DNA of 35,477 nt from IMG/VR virus record IMGVR_UViG_3300025012_000212, positions 1 through 35,477 of that record; one strand, given 5' to 3'. A program made the translations under genes and the position numbers. Each line of letters starts with the position of its first letter. Position 1 is the first letter of the stretch. Under the pieces are notes generated by a model. That model saw only the letters and a list, made by a program, of their open reading frames with translations, did no database searches and was not told the DNA's origin. This DNA comes from a virus. Shown piece after piece: positions 7,412-14,932 of the stretch.

Positions 7412-7875
7412 AAGCTGTTTGGTTTGACGACAAGGTTTTGGCTGCTGTTAAAACTATTGGCGAAGAAGCAATTAAAGAAAGCTGTGTCGCCGTGACAGCT
7501 AATGTTAGAGATTCTATGATTGAAGGTACGGGCAGAATGTGGCCATCTAAAGTCCCAGGACAAGGTTTGCATCAAGCTTCTGTCCCTGGTGTTCCTCCTG
7601 CTCCAGATACTGGTGATTTGAACGGGTCTATTTCTTGGGTGACATCTGGGGGAGAAAGTGGTGGGGCAGAAAGTGGAGATAGCAAAATAAGCCCAATTAT
7701 TTATGGTAACAATATCCAAGCAATTTTTGGGAGAGTTGGAACTACAAATGATAACGGTGTCAGACATGAGTTGGGCCTGACATGGTATTCTGCTAAAAGG
7801 CCATTTTTGAGACCACAGTTAAAGCAAAATACATCTGAAATTTTAAATATATTTAAAAAATATTTAGGAAAATAA
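7408..7875 (+). CDS. HK97 gp10-like neck/tail-completion protein
   Basis: This 155-residue protein has the family hallmarks: a helical N-terminus, SVPGVPPAPDTGDLNGSISW (residues ~51-70), a variable loop, then RHELG and KRPFLRPQL near the C-terminus. HK97 gp10-like proteins act at the neck between head closure and tail tube. The Gly/Ser-rich insert GGESGGAESGD around residues 75-90 is unusual. It overlaps both neighbours by four and one bases (ATGA, TAATG). Confidence 0.85.
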   Translation: MKAVWFDDKVLAAVKTIGEEAIKESCVAVTANVRDSMIEGTGRMWPSKVPGQGLHQASVPGVPPAPDTGDLNGSISWVTSGGESGGAESGDSKISPIIYGNNIQAIFGRVGTTNDNGVRHELGLTWYSAKRPFLRPQLKQNTSEILNIFKKYLGK

Positions 7876-8294
7876 TGAATTCTATTTCTACTGCAATTTA
7901 TTCAAGGGGAACGGCTTCTAGTAATTTTAATACATCTATAGGTAGCAGGTTATATTTTGTAAAGGCCCCACAAGTTCCAGTCTTTCCATTTGTTAGATAT
8001 TTTTTATTTAACCATTCTTATGACTGTTTTTTTAATTCAGTTTCTGATCAGACACAAGCGATTGATGACATCACTTGCCAATTTAATATTCATTCTAATA
8101 CAATAAATTCTTCTTCTGAAGCAGGTACGATTTTAGGCTATTTAATTACTCAGTTTAATAATTATAAATTATCTATAACAGGATATAATAGTCATAGAAT
8201 GGGGTTAAAGAATATATTTGGCCCGTTTTGGATAGAAGAAGATGAATCTTGGGTTTACTCAATCGAATTTAACGTTGTTATTCAAAAAAGTTAA
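7875..8294 (+). CDS. tail terminator (DUF3168-like)
   Basis: This 139-residue protein lies exactly where siphoviruses encode the tail terminator, between the gp10-like neck gene and tail tube genes. Matching features are an N-terminal helix, RLYFVKAPQVPVFPFVRYFL, a central IDDITCQFNI strand, and a C-terminal strand (WVYSIEFNVVIQ). It would cap the tail tube and bind the neck. AGGA five bases before the ATG fits, and the start overlaps the previous stop. The order is interrupted after it: tail tube comes only after a 4.5-kb glycan island. Confidence 0.75.
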   Translation: MNSISTAIYSRGTASSNFNTSIGSRLYFVKAPQVPVFPFVRYFLFNHSYDCFFNSVSDQTQAIDDITCQFNIHSNTINSSSEAGTILGYLITQFNNYKLSITGYNSHRMGLKNIFGPFWIEEDESWVYSIEFNVVIQKS

Positions 8295-8308
8295 AGTCTT
8301 TTTATAAT

Positions 8309-8345
8309 TTTCCGATAAGAAAAATAAAACATTCATTATCGGGAG
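8309..8345 (+). promoter_or_regulatory. hairpin overlapping the ribosome site of the next gene
   Basis: CCGATAA (8312-8318) pairs with TTATCGG (8336-8342), extendable through a U-G pair, around a 17-base loop. The 3' arm overlaps GGGAGA (8341-8346), the ribosome site of the glycosyltransferase at 8350. When folded, the hairpin would hide that site, which could set the whole island to lower or regulated expression. The hairpin is seen; the effect is inferred. Confidence 0.5.
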
Positions 8346-8349
8346 AAAA

Positions 8350-8979
8350 ATGAAAGACGTAAAATTAGCTATAGGAGTGCCATTAACACACAATACAGTA
8401 CCAGTTGAATTTTTTGAATCGTTCATGGCTATGCGCAAGCCTGATAATCACGTATTTTTTAGAGCTGGTGGTTATCAAGGACTGGCATCAATGAGAAATC
8501 AATTAGTTGACGCCGCACAAAAATACAACTGTACGCACATACTTTTTCTTGATGTAGACCATCGACATAACCCAGATACAATAATTAAGTTACTTTCACA
8601 CAACTTACCTATTGTATCTGGGTTGTCTTTTATGAGGACTACACCATATTCAGTCTGTGCTTTTAATGGTATGATAAACAATTATAAAACGATAGATAAT
8701 GTCCCAGAGAATGAGTTAATTGAAGTAGATAGTGTTGGCGCAGCATGTTTATTAGTTAATATGGATGTTTTCAACAAAATTAAAAAGCCTTATTTTTCTT
8801 TTATGAAAAATCCAGATCCTAACATTCAATTCGATATTGGTGAAGACGTTTATTTTTGTAATTTAGTTAAACAAGCTGGCTATAAAATATTTATAGATAC
8901 GAGTTGTACAAATAAACATTTGGGGACAGTTGAAGTAGATAAAGAGTTTTCGGCAATTTGGAATAGGGGAGAAAAATGA
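8350..8979 (+). CDS. GT-A-like glycosyltransferase, paralogue 2 of 3
   Basis: This 209-residue protein has the same block order as the gene at 4585: LAIGVPL at the start, FFESFMAMRKP, SMRNQLVDAA, D68-V-D70 in FLDVDHRH, IVSGLSFMR, ENELIEVDSVGAACLLV, a GEDVYF acidic pair, KQAGYKIFIDTSC and NKHLGTVEVD. The close match to paralogue 1 suggests a gene duplication within the phage or its relatives. It is the first gene of the island, with GGGAGA as ribosome site, partly hidden in a hairpin. It overlaps the radical SAM gene (ATGA), so the two are co-translated. Confidence 0.82.
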   Translation: MKDVKLAIGVPLTHNTVPVEFFESFMAMRKPDNHVFFRAGGYQGLASMRNQLVDAAQKYNCTHILFLDVDHRHNPDTIIKLLSHNLPIVSGLSFMRTTPYSVCAFNGMINNYKTIDNVPENELIEVDSVGAACLLVNMDVFNKIKKPYFSFMKNPDPNIQFDIGEDVYFCNLVKQAGYKIFIDTSCTNKHLGTVEVDKEFSAIWNRGEK

Positions 8980-10037
8980 TTAAAGAGGAATATTCACCAT
9001 ACAAAATTATTCATAGCTTTGACAAATTAATTCAGTTTAAAGATGGAGAACAACCAAATCCATTGCAAGTCCAGATTATTCCGTCAAATAAGTGTAACAA
9101 TTCTTGTTTAACATGTGCGTATCGCTTGAAGGGGAATAAATCAAATGAAATATTTAATGATAAAGACTTACTTTCTTATGAAAAAATTGTTGAAACGTTA
9201 GATTCTTGTGTTGATATGGGGGTAAGAGCTATTCAAATAACCGGAGGAGGAGAGCCTCTTGTCCACCCAAAAATTAAAAATATATTCAGAGATATATTAG
9301 ATAGAAAACTAGAACTAGCTCTAGTTTCAAATGGCATGGCGTTAGATGATGAATTGTGTAAGATTTTAAGCGATTCAGCTTGGGTTAGAATATCAGTTGA
9401 TTGTGCTACACCAGAAACATATTCATCTTTTAGAAAAGTAAATAAAAAGATGTTTTTCAGGACTATTGAAAATATTAAAAATTTAGTTAAATACAAAAAA
9501 GATAGTGTTATAGGAGCAGGATTTGTTGTTAACAAATATAATTACAAAGAAATATTTGATGCAGCAAAATTATTTAAAGAAATTGGAGTAGATAATTTTA
9601 GAATATCTGCTGCTTTTACCCCAGATGGCTATTCTTATTTTGATGGCATATATGAAGATTCTTTTGAGTTGGCTAAAAAAGCTCAAGAACTATCTGATGA
9701 TAATTTTACTGTTTTTAATCTTTTTAATGATAGAATGAAAGACATGTTTGAGGGAGTTCAAGACTATAATTTTTGTCCTACAAAAGATTTACTTGCTTAT
9801 GTAGGGGCTGATTATAATGTCTATACTTGCTGTACACTTGCGTATAATAAAAAAGGGAAGATTGGTTCTATAAAAAATCAATCGTTCAAAGATTTGTGGA
9901 TGAGTGATGACAAGATCAATATGTTTAAATCTCATAATCCTGATCTGAGATGTAAAAATCCTTGTCTTTATAAAGCTAAAAATGAATTCATAAATTATTG
10001 TATCAAAGATAAACCAAAACATATTAATTTTATTTAA
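8976..10037 (+). CDS. radical SAM enzyme with SPASM-like C-terminus
   Basis: This 353-residue protein binds a 4Fe-4S cluster through C40-x3-C44-x2-C47 (CNNSCLTC) and S-adenosylmethionine through GGGEP (residues 90-94). The TIM-barrel core continues through VSNGM, WVRISVDC and the middle strands. The C-terminal ~90 residues hold further cysteines (FCPTKD, YTCCTL, LRCKNPC, NYC) in a SPASM-like arrangement for auxiliary clusters. SPASM proteins often modify peptides or carbohydrates by radical chemistry. Its neighbours are glycosyltransferases and a methyltransferase, so modification of a sugar or of a virion peptide is plausible; the substrate is unknown. Radical SAM enzymes need anoxic or low-oxygen cytoplasm to work well. 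Confidence 0.9.
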   Translation: MIKEEYSPYKIIHSFDKLIQFKDGEQPNPLQVQIIPSNKCNNSCLTCAYRLKGNKSNEIFNDKDLLSYEKIVETLDSCVDMGVRAIQITGGGEPLVHPKIKNIFRDILDRKLELALVSNGMALDDELCKILSDSAWVRISVDCATPETYSSFRKVNKKMFFRTIENIKNLVKYKKDSVIGAGFVVNKYNYKEIFDAAKLFKEIGVDNFRISAAFTPDGYSYFDGIYEDSFELAKKAQELSDDNFTVFNLFNDRMKDMFEGVQDYNFCPTKDLLAYVGADYNVYTCCTLAYNKKGKIGSIKNQSFKDLWMSDDKINMFKSHNPDLRCKNPCLYKAKNEFINYCIKDKPKHINFI

Positions 10038-10045
10038 GGCTTACT

Positions 10046-10594
10046 ATGAATTGGCTAGGTGATTTAGTTCAAAAAGAAATAACTGGAAACGATTCTGTTT
10101 CAAGCCTTGGATGCGGGGTATTGCAAGAGGTTATGGGGTTAAGGTGTAAATCTTTTGTTGGATTTGATATATATGAGCCTTATATAAATAAAATTAAGTT
10201 GCTGGGCGTAAATGCTATTTGTGCCGATATAACAAAATATGAATTTGGAATAAACACAATTGATGTTGTAATTGCCTTAGATATATTAGAGCATCTTGAT
10301 TTTAAAGAAGCTTATAATCTTATAAAAAAGATGAAAAGAATGGCTAGAAAAAAGGTTATTATTTATACACCATCTCATTTCTTTGACAATATTAACATCA
10401 ATTGGTTGGGTCAGAAAAATAATATATTTGAATGGATGGAGAACTCTCCAGATTCAGATTGGAAAGGCACTGGAATAAACAAATATCAAGAGCACAAATG
10501 TTTTATACCAGATAGAGTATTTAAAAAATTTGGGTTTAAAACATCTACAGATAATATTGACAAAAATACGTATGCGATTTGGGAGAATAAATGA
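10046..10594 (+). CDS. class I SAM-dependent methyltransferase
   Basis: This 182-residue protein has motif I as SLGCG (residues 20-24), an acidic D41 after GF, D61 in ADI and the post-motif ALDILEHLD (77-85), the layout of small Rossmann-fold methyltransferases. The N-terminal half is compact and the C-terminal half (IYTPSHFF, HKCFIPDRVFKKFGF) resembles methyltransferases acting on sugars or small molecules. It lies between the radical SAM and a glycosyltransferase gene with a four-base overlap to the latter, so it probably works on the same product. Confidence 0.85.
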   Translation: MNWLGDLVQKEITGNDSVSSLGCGVLQEVMGLRCKSFVGFDIYEPYINKIKLLGVNAICADITKYEFGINTIDVVIALDILEHLDFKEAYNLIKKMKRMARKKVIIYTPSHFFDNININWLGQKNNIFEWMENSPDSDWKGTGINKYQEHKCFIPDRVFKKFGFKTSTDNIDKNTYAIWENK

Positions 10595-11415
10595 TACCTA
10601 AGAAAATTCATCTATATTGGGGTAAAAATAAACCATTGTCTTATATGAAATATTTGACAGTTGTTTCTTTTTCTAAATTAAACCCGGATTGGCAAATTTT
10701 TGTTTACTATCCTAAAAATATTAATAAAGAAATTAAATGGGATGGGTTTGAACAAAAAAAATATTGCCCTGTAGGGAAGGACTATTTTGATGATTTGGCT
10801 AATATAAAAAATGTGTCTTTGGTTGAAACTGATTTTAAATTAGCCAAAGAAATATCTGAAGTTCATAAGTCGGATTTATTAAGATTGAGTTTGCTTTCAT
10901 CTGTTGGGGGCTTGTGGTCAGACTTTGATATTTTTTATACTTCTTCTGTAGATAAAATTTTTAATAAATTTGAAAATAAAGATACTCTAATTTGTTATCA
11001 CTATAATTGTCATAATATTGGATTTTTGGCAAGTGCTGGGGATAATAAATTTTTTAAACAATTGTTTGATATGTGTGTAAACTCTATAAATAAAATAGAT
11101 AATTTGCAATATCAAACAATTGGGAGAGATTTATTTACTTCTTTTTTTAAATATAACAAAAAAAATACTGAAGATTTTTCAGAAAAACATGAATGTAAAA
11201 TTGATAATATTCCATTTACAACTGTCTATCCATTTGACTGGAGACAAATTGAATTAATTTTTGGCAAGCACTCTAATTTATTTGAGAATACGGTTGGTAT
11301 TCATTGGTTTGCTGGTGCTGAAAAAACTAGTGAATACGAAAATATTGTAACACAAGAAAATATTGAAACCTTTGACAATTTTCTTCTAAAATTAATGGCT
11401 GGTATTAATGAGTAA
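10591..11415 (+). CDS. glycosyltransferase of the DXD sugar-binding (GT32-like) type
   Basis: This 274-residue protein opens with IPKKIHLYWG, then NPDWQIFVYYP, HKSDLLRLSLLSSVGGLWSDFDIFY (residues 92-116) with the D111-x-D113 motif, and a late GIHWFAGAE. These are the signatures of the GT32-like family (capsular polysaccharide, initiation-like sugar transferases). It is unrelated in sequence to the three paralogous transferases around it. GGGAG five bases before the ATG sets the start. It overlaps the next gene by eight bases. Confidence 0.85.
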   Translation: MIPKKIHLYWGKNKPLSYMKYLTVVSFSKLNPDWQIFVYYPKNINKEIKWDGFEQKKYCPVGKDYFDDLANIKNVSLVETDFKLAKEISEVHKSDLLRLSLLSSVGGLWSDFDIFYTSSVDKIFNKFENKDTLICYHYNCHNIGFLASAGDNKFFKQLFDMCVNSINKIDNLQYQTIGRDLFTSFFKYNKKNTEDFSEKHECKIDNIPFTTVYPFDWRQIELIFGKHSNLFENTVGIHWFAGAEKTSEYENIVTQENIETFDNFLLKLMAGINE

Positions 11416-12199
11416 AAAATATTCAATAGTATTCCCGTATATAAAAAGGGCTGGATGGCTGCATAATACATTGTTGTCTTACTATCATCATTATAAAAAT
11501 AGAGATGATTATGAAGTAATAATTGTTGAAGATGTTAAAAACAGAGAGGATGGTAAAGAACACCATAAATTAAAAGAAATATTAAAGTTTTTTACTAAAA
11601 ATGCCGATAAGTATATTGATATCAAGTTGGTAGAATCTAATTTTATCAATAATCATAACCCCGCTCCATTATTTAATTTAGGTGTTTCTAAAGCGAGCGG
11701 TGAATATATTTGCATAACAAATCCAGAAGTTTTTCATAAAGAAAATATTCTGGCCGGGTTTGACAAGATCTTTGACAATCAACCAAATTCTTATATAGTA
11801 TGCGGTTGTGAGAATATCCACAAATTTAAATTATTCTCTGATTCCTTTGATAGTTTTAAATACGAACATCATTCTTGGTATCAACATACAAAATTTAGGA
11901 ATGCGAGATATCATTTTTGTAGTTGTTTATCAAAAGAAAATTATTTAAAGATGGGTGGATTTGATGAAAGATTTAGTAAGGGCTATGCTTATGATGATGA
12001 TGCCTTTAGGGACGATGTAGAAAAAAGTGGGATAGGATTTATCTTAAGAGATGATCTACTGACTTTACATCAAGCACATGAATCAACAGTTAAAAGCTTA
12101 AATGTTGATAAACTATTAAAAAGAAATAAGTGTCTTTATCTTTTGAAGAAACAAAATAAAACAGATAAAGAAATTGAAGAGTTTTTGAATAACCTATAA
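11408..12199 (+). CDS. family 2-like glycosyltransferase
   Basis: This 263-residue protein has a GT-A fold plan: SIVFPYIKRAG, YEVIIVEDV (E41-D42 acidic pair), NPAPLFNLGVSKASGEYICITNPEVFH (replacing the usual DxD by NPE), then KMGGFDERFSKGYAYDDDAFRDDV, typical of the galactosyltransferase-type C-terminal helix pair, and LHQAH. The missing canonical DxD is as seen in several GT2 relatives. Together with the preceding transferase it could extend a short glycan started elsewhere in the island. Confidence 0.85.
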   Translation: MSKKYSIVFPYIKRAGWLHNTLLSYYHHYKNRDDYEVIIVEDVKNREDGKEHHKLKEILKFFTKNADKYIDIKLVESNFINNHNPAPLFNLGVSKASGEYICITNPEVFHKENILAGFDKIFDNQPNSYIVCGCENIHKFKLFSDSFDSFKYEHHSWYQHTKFRNARYHFCSCLSKENYLKMGGFDERFSKGYAYDDDAFRDDVEKSGIGFILRDDLLTLHQAHESTVKSLNVDKLLKRNKCLYLLKKQNKTDKEIEEFLNNL

Positions 12200-12212
12200 T
12201 TCGGGAGAAATT

Positions 12213-12869
12213 ATGGAAAAAATTAAACTTGCTATAGGAATTCCATTAGTAGACCCAACGGTCCCAGCAGCGTTTCTTGATAGTTTTGTAATGATGCGAA
12301 AGCCGAGTTTTTTATATCTAAGGCCTCAATATAGTGGAATGAATATTGCTGATGTTAGAAATCAGCTAGTTGAAAGAGCTTTAGAAAATGGTTGTACTCA
12401 TTTATTGATGATGGACAGTGATCAGGTATTCCCTGTAGATACGATTGAAAAACTTTTATCTCATAATAAAGATGTAACTTCTTCTATAGTTCATCGTAGG
12501 TATCCGGGATTTGATTGTATTTTATATCGCGGGATTCCAAGTATGTATGTCCATGTTTCAGATGAGGATATTTTAGATTCGAGAGAAAGAAAAGAGTTGC
12601 TCGAAATTGATGCTACTGGATGTGGTTGCGTATTGTATAATACTGAGGTCTTTTTGAAGATAGACCCTCCTTGGTTTGAATTTGGTAGAGATGAAAAAGG
12701 AAGTCTTGTTGGAGAAGATATTGGTTTTTGTTATAAATTGAAACAGAATGGGTATCGTATTTTTTGTGATACGACTATAGATATAGGGCATTTGTCAACT
12801 TTAGAAATAAATTGGTCAACATATGCTTTATATAAACATGTGAAGAAATTGCAAAATATGGAGGGTTAA
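12213..12869 (+). CDS. GT-A-like glycosyltransferase, paralogue 3 of 3
   Basis: This 218-residue protein shares the block order of the genes at 4585 and 8350: LAIGIPL, FLDSFVMMRKP, DVRNQLVERA, D68-S-D70 in MMDSDQ, ELLEIDATGCGCVLY, GEDIGFCYKLKQNGYRIFCDT, IGHLSTLEI. It is the most divergent of the three, with MDSDQ in place of LD.DH, resembling Anp1-like transferases. GGGAGA before the ATG is the ribosome site. The 3' end carries the GGAGGG ribosome site of the tail tube gene. Confidence 0.82.
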   Translation: MEKIKLAIGIPLVDPTVPAAFLDSFVMMRKPSFLYLRPQYSGMNIADVRNQLVERALENGCTHLLMMDSDQVFPVDTIEKLLSHNKDVTSSIVHRRYPGFDCILYRGIPSMYVHVSDEDILDSRERKELLEIDATGCGCVLYNTEVFLKIDPPWFEFGRDEKGSLVGEDIGFCYKLKQNGYRIFCDTTIDIGHLSTLEINWSTYALYKHVKKLQNMEG

Positions 12870-12872
12870 AAT

Positions 12873-13289
12873 ATGGCGACATCTTATAGAGGTGCTGATG
12901 GTAAAGTAACTTTAGGATCAAATAGTATTTCTTTAATGGGAACGTGGTCAATGTCAGGCGTCACCACAGATCTGTTGGAAACTTCAGCATTTGGAGATGA
13001 ATGGAAACAATTTCGTCCGGGTTTACGTGATGGTGGGACTATTAGTTTTAACGGATTGTTTGACGGTACTGATGCTAACGGTCAGACCTCATTACGAAAT
13101 TACAATGCTAGTAACACGAGTGTAAGTGATATCCGTTTCTATATAGACGATAACAGTTATTATACTCCATCAACTACTAACCCGTTATCCTATGTCTGGA
13201 TTACGGAATGGAACGTAGATGCTGATAAATCACAGTTAGTTACTGCTTCATTTTCTTGCAAAGTTTCTGGTTTTATGACGTTGGTATAA
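12873..13289 (+). CDS. major tail tube protein
   Basis: This 138-residue protein has the beta-sandwich tail-tube pattern: GKVTLGSNSISLMGTWSM, TDLLETSAFGDEWKQF, GLRDGGTISFNGLFD, LSYVWITEWNVDAD and a final ASFSCKVSGFMTL strand. Position before the assembly chaperone and tape measure supports it. GGAGGG eight bases before the ATG is a strong ribosome site, consistent with high expression. Element C follows directly after the stop. Confidence 0.88.
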   Translation: MATSYRGADGKVTLGSNSISLMGTWSMSGVTTDLLETSAFGDEWKQFRPGLRDGGTISFNGLFDGTDANGQTSLRNYNASNTSVSDIRFYIDDNSYYTPSTTNPLSYVWITEWNVDADKSQLVTASFSCKVSGFMTLV

Positions 13290-13291
13290 TT

Positions 13292-13362
13292 TGATTGTAA
13301 TGGGCTAGGTTGGCCAACCGAAAGCAAGTATTCTGAACTTGTTGCCTATTATTTTATAATCA
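13292..13362 (+). ncRNA. putative three-way-junction RNA element (copy C)
   Basis: Outer P1 is TGATTGTAA (13292-13300) with TTATAATCA (13354-13362), one G-U, continued after an internal loop by TGGGC (13301-13305) with GCCTA (13344-13348). P2 is GGTTGGCCAACC (13308-13319). P3 is AGCAAGT (13323-13329) with ACTTGTT (13337-13343). The joining bases are TA, GAA and none, matching copies A and B. It starts three bases after the tail tube stop and ends 23 bases before the next start. No U-tract follows. Confidence 0.5.
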
Positions 13363-13385
13363 GTGATATTACAGAGATATTAAAA

Positions 13386-14152
13386 ATGGGTGATATTAGA
13401 TTTTGCTTGTGTGGTTGTGGTGAAATTGTAACAAATAAAAGGCATAAGTTTATAAAAGGACATTTGGATAATTTAAAAAATAAAATGTCTCCATTATATT
13501 CTTGTGGTTGTGGAGAACATGTTTCCTTTGATAGATGGAAATTAGTTTGGAATAAATATATCTCTGGGCACTATAATAAAAATAGGCCAGAGATCCATAA
13601 TAAAAAGATAAGTGTTGCTTTGAAAATTAGTCTTGTAGGTGAAGGAAATCCCTTTTATGGGAAACATCATACCGAAGAGACAAAAATAAAATTAGCAATT
13701 CTTTATTAGGTAAGACTCATACAGAAGAAAGTAAAAAGAAAATAAGTGATTCTCATTTAGGTAAAAAATTTACTGAAGAACATAAATTAAAAATAAGTAA
13801 ATTAGTGAAGCAAAAGAATGGAGATAAAAATCCTAATTGGAAAGGTGGAATTACTAGTTTAGTAAAAAGAATAAGAAAGCTCGATAAATATAAAGAATGG
13901 AGAAATCTTGTTTTTATCAGAGATGATTTTACATGTGAAAAGTGTCTTATTAGAGGTAACGGTGATCTAAACGCTCATCATATTAAAGAATTTGCTAAGA
14001 TAATAAAAGAAAACGAGATTAAGACAATAGAAGAAGCTGAAAATTGTGGTGAACTTTGGAATGTTGGCAATGGGCAAACATTCTGTAAGAAGTGCCATAA
14101 AGAGAAACATAAAAAGGGAGAGAAAAATTTATGTGGGATTTGGAATGTTTGA
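13386..14152 (+). pseudogene. HNH homing endonuclease with NUMOD3 repeats, frameshifted
   Basis: Two reading frames together encode one protein. The first (13386-13709) has CxCGC zinc-like motifs (FCLCGCGE, YSCGCGEH) and a NUMOD3 motif (NPFYGKHHTEET). The second, open from about 13694 to 14152, resumes with SNSLLGKTHTEESKKKIS, a further NUMOD3 repeat (HLGKKFTEEH), NPNWKGG, and an HNH domain (CEKC, AHHIKEF, N-rich GNGQTF, CKKCHKEKH). The frames join if one A is restored in the A/T run at 13689-13694, so a one-base deletion broke it, or an assembly error did. No slippery heptamer is present there. The 3' end overlaps the tail chaperone start by 22 bases. It separates tail tube from chaperone, which are normally adjacent, so it is an insertion. 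Confidence 0.85.
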
Positions 14153-14544
14153 ACCCATCACGGGAATTTTATTGGGATGAAAATAAAACTGAGAGTGTTA
14201 ATTTCAGGCTTATTCCTGATGAAAAAATGCAAGAAATTAGAAAAAAATTAGGTCTTAAGTCAAAACAGAAATATATTCCCAACACTCTTACAAGAAGAAT
14301 GGACAGTGTAATTGATGTTGATGGTAATGATGATATCATGATGAAGTTTAATGATGCCATTATCTGCTATCAAATTGAGACGTGGACATTGATGCAAAAA
14401 AATGGGGAGTCAATACCTTGTACAGATGAAAATAAACTCAAATTATTTTATGGCAGTCCTGTGTTTGCTAAATGGGCTAATAAGTGTCTGGGCGAGCTAC
14501 AGAAGGAACTGGACTTGGTTGAGGATGAAGAAGTAAAAAACTAA
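14131..14544 (+). CDS. tail assembly chaperone, short (gpG-like) form
   Basis: This 137-residue protein lies between tail tube and tape measure, where siphoviruses encode the chaperone pair that coats the tape measure during tail assembly. The start has GGGAGAG upstream and ATG 14131 inside the end of the broken endonuclease gene. The protein is mixed helical and acidic at the end (LDLVEDEEVKN). Its last codons contain the A AAA AAC heptamer just before TAA, so a fraction of ribosomes would make the longer form. No sequence family is recognised; the call rests on position and the frameshift signal. Confidence 0.8.
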   Translation: MWDLECLNPSREFYWDENKTESVNFRLIPDEKMQEIRKKLGLKSKQKYIPNTLTRRMDSVIDVDGNDDIMMKFNDAIICYQIETWTLMQKNGESIPCTDENKLKLFYGSPVFAKWANKCLGELQKELDLVEDEEVKN

Positions 14545-14879
14545 TTGAGTATGCGGAGAGGTTAGCCACTAAGAAATTTGATTGCAAGACTTGTAAAAAA
14601 CTTGCAATACACCAATTTCAAGACCCTCCGTGTGCTGAATGTATGCCGAGTCTTTGGTTATCTAACGGTGACGCAATAAGGATTTGGAATTTAGTAAGCG
14701 ATCAAAGGATTTGGGTTGGTGGGTTTGGTGGCATAAAATCGGTCGCATTAAAACATGAGCCTATTTGGAAATTAATTGATGAATTGAAGGTTGGGGATAG
14801 AGTCAAAACGTTTGAAAAAGTTTTGAAAATTTTCAATCATATTAAAAAGATAGAAGAGGCAAATCCAAGAAATGGCTAG
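14131..14879 (+). CDS. tail assembly chaperone, -1 frameshift (gpG-T-like) fusion
   Basis: Slipping -1 at 14535-14541 reads AAA AAA CTA ATT and stays open to TAG at 14877-14879, adding about 112 residues. The extension has a CxxC...CxxC pair (DCKTCKK, PPCAECMP), then WLSNGDAIRIWNLVSDQRIWVGGFGGI, a pattern like DUF1799-type phage proteins found beside tail genes. Without the shift the extension lacks a good start: the in-frame ATG 14643 has no ribosome site. In lambda the equivalent T domain recruits the tail tube protein to the tape measure; here that role is inferred. Confidence 0.82.
14535..14541 (+). promoter_or_regulatory. programmed -1 ribosomal frameshift site A AAA AAC
   Basis: The zero frame reads GTA AAA AAC TAA, giving the canonical heptamer A AAA AAC. 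GAGGA at 14521-14525, nine bases upstream, can act as an internal Shine-Dalgarno stimulator. Downstream, ATGCGGAG (14551-14558) pairs with CTCCGTGT (14626-14633), with two wobble pairs, enclosing a perfect 8-pair hairpin (14581-14588 with 14601-14608). Both kinds of stimulator are therefore present. Confidence 0.85.
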
Positions 14880-14920
14880 GAAATAATTTAATGGTTATTT
14901 CCTAGCCATTTTCTATTTTA
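14871..14920 (+). terminator. intrinsic terminator before tape measure gene
   Basis: AATGGCTAGGAAATAA (14871-14886) pairs perfectly over 16 bases with TTATTTCCTAGCCATT (14895-14910), loop of eight, followed by TTCTATTTT. The TAG stop of the chaperone fusion (14877-14879) lies in the 5' arm, so ribosomes finishing the fusion would cover the stem. This links tape-measure transcription or mRNA ends to chaperone translation. Confidence 0.7.
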
Positions 14921-14932
14921 GGGGTATTATTT

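Noticed and set aside
7339-7767. Long antisense frame opposite head-closure and neck genes
   Set aside because: No ribosome site, no family pattern, and it crosses two clearly real genes.
13689-13700. Programmed frameshift in the HNH gene
   Set aside because: No slippery heptamer or stimulatory stem lies at the frame change; a one-base deletion explains it better.
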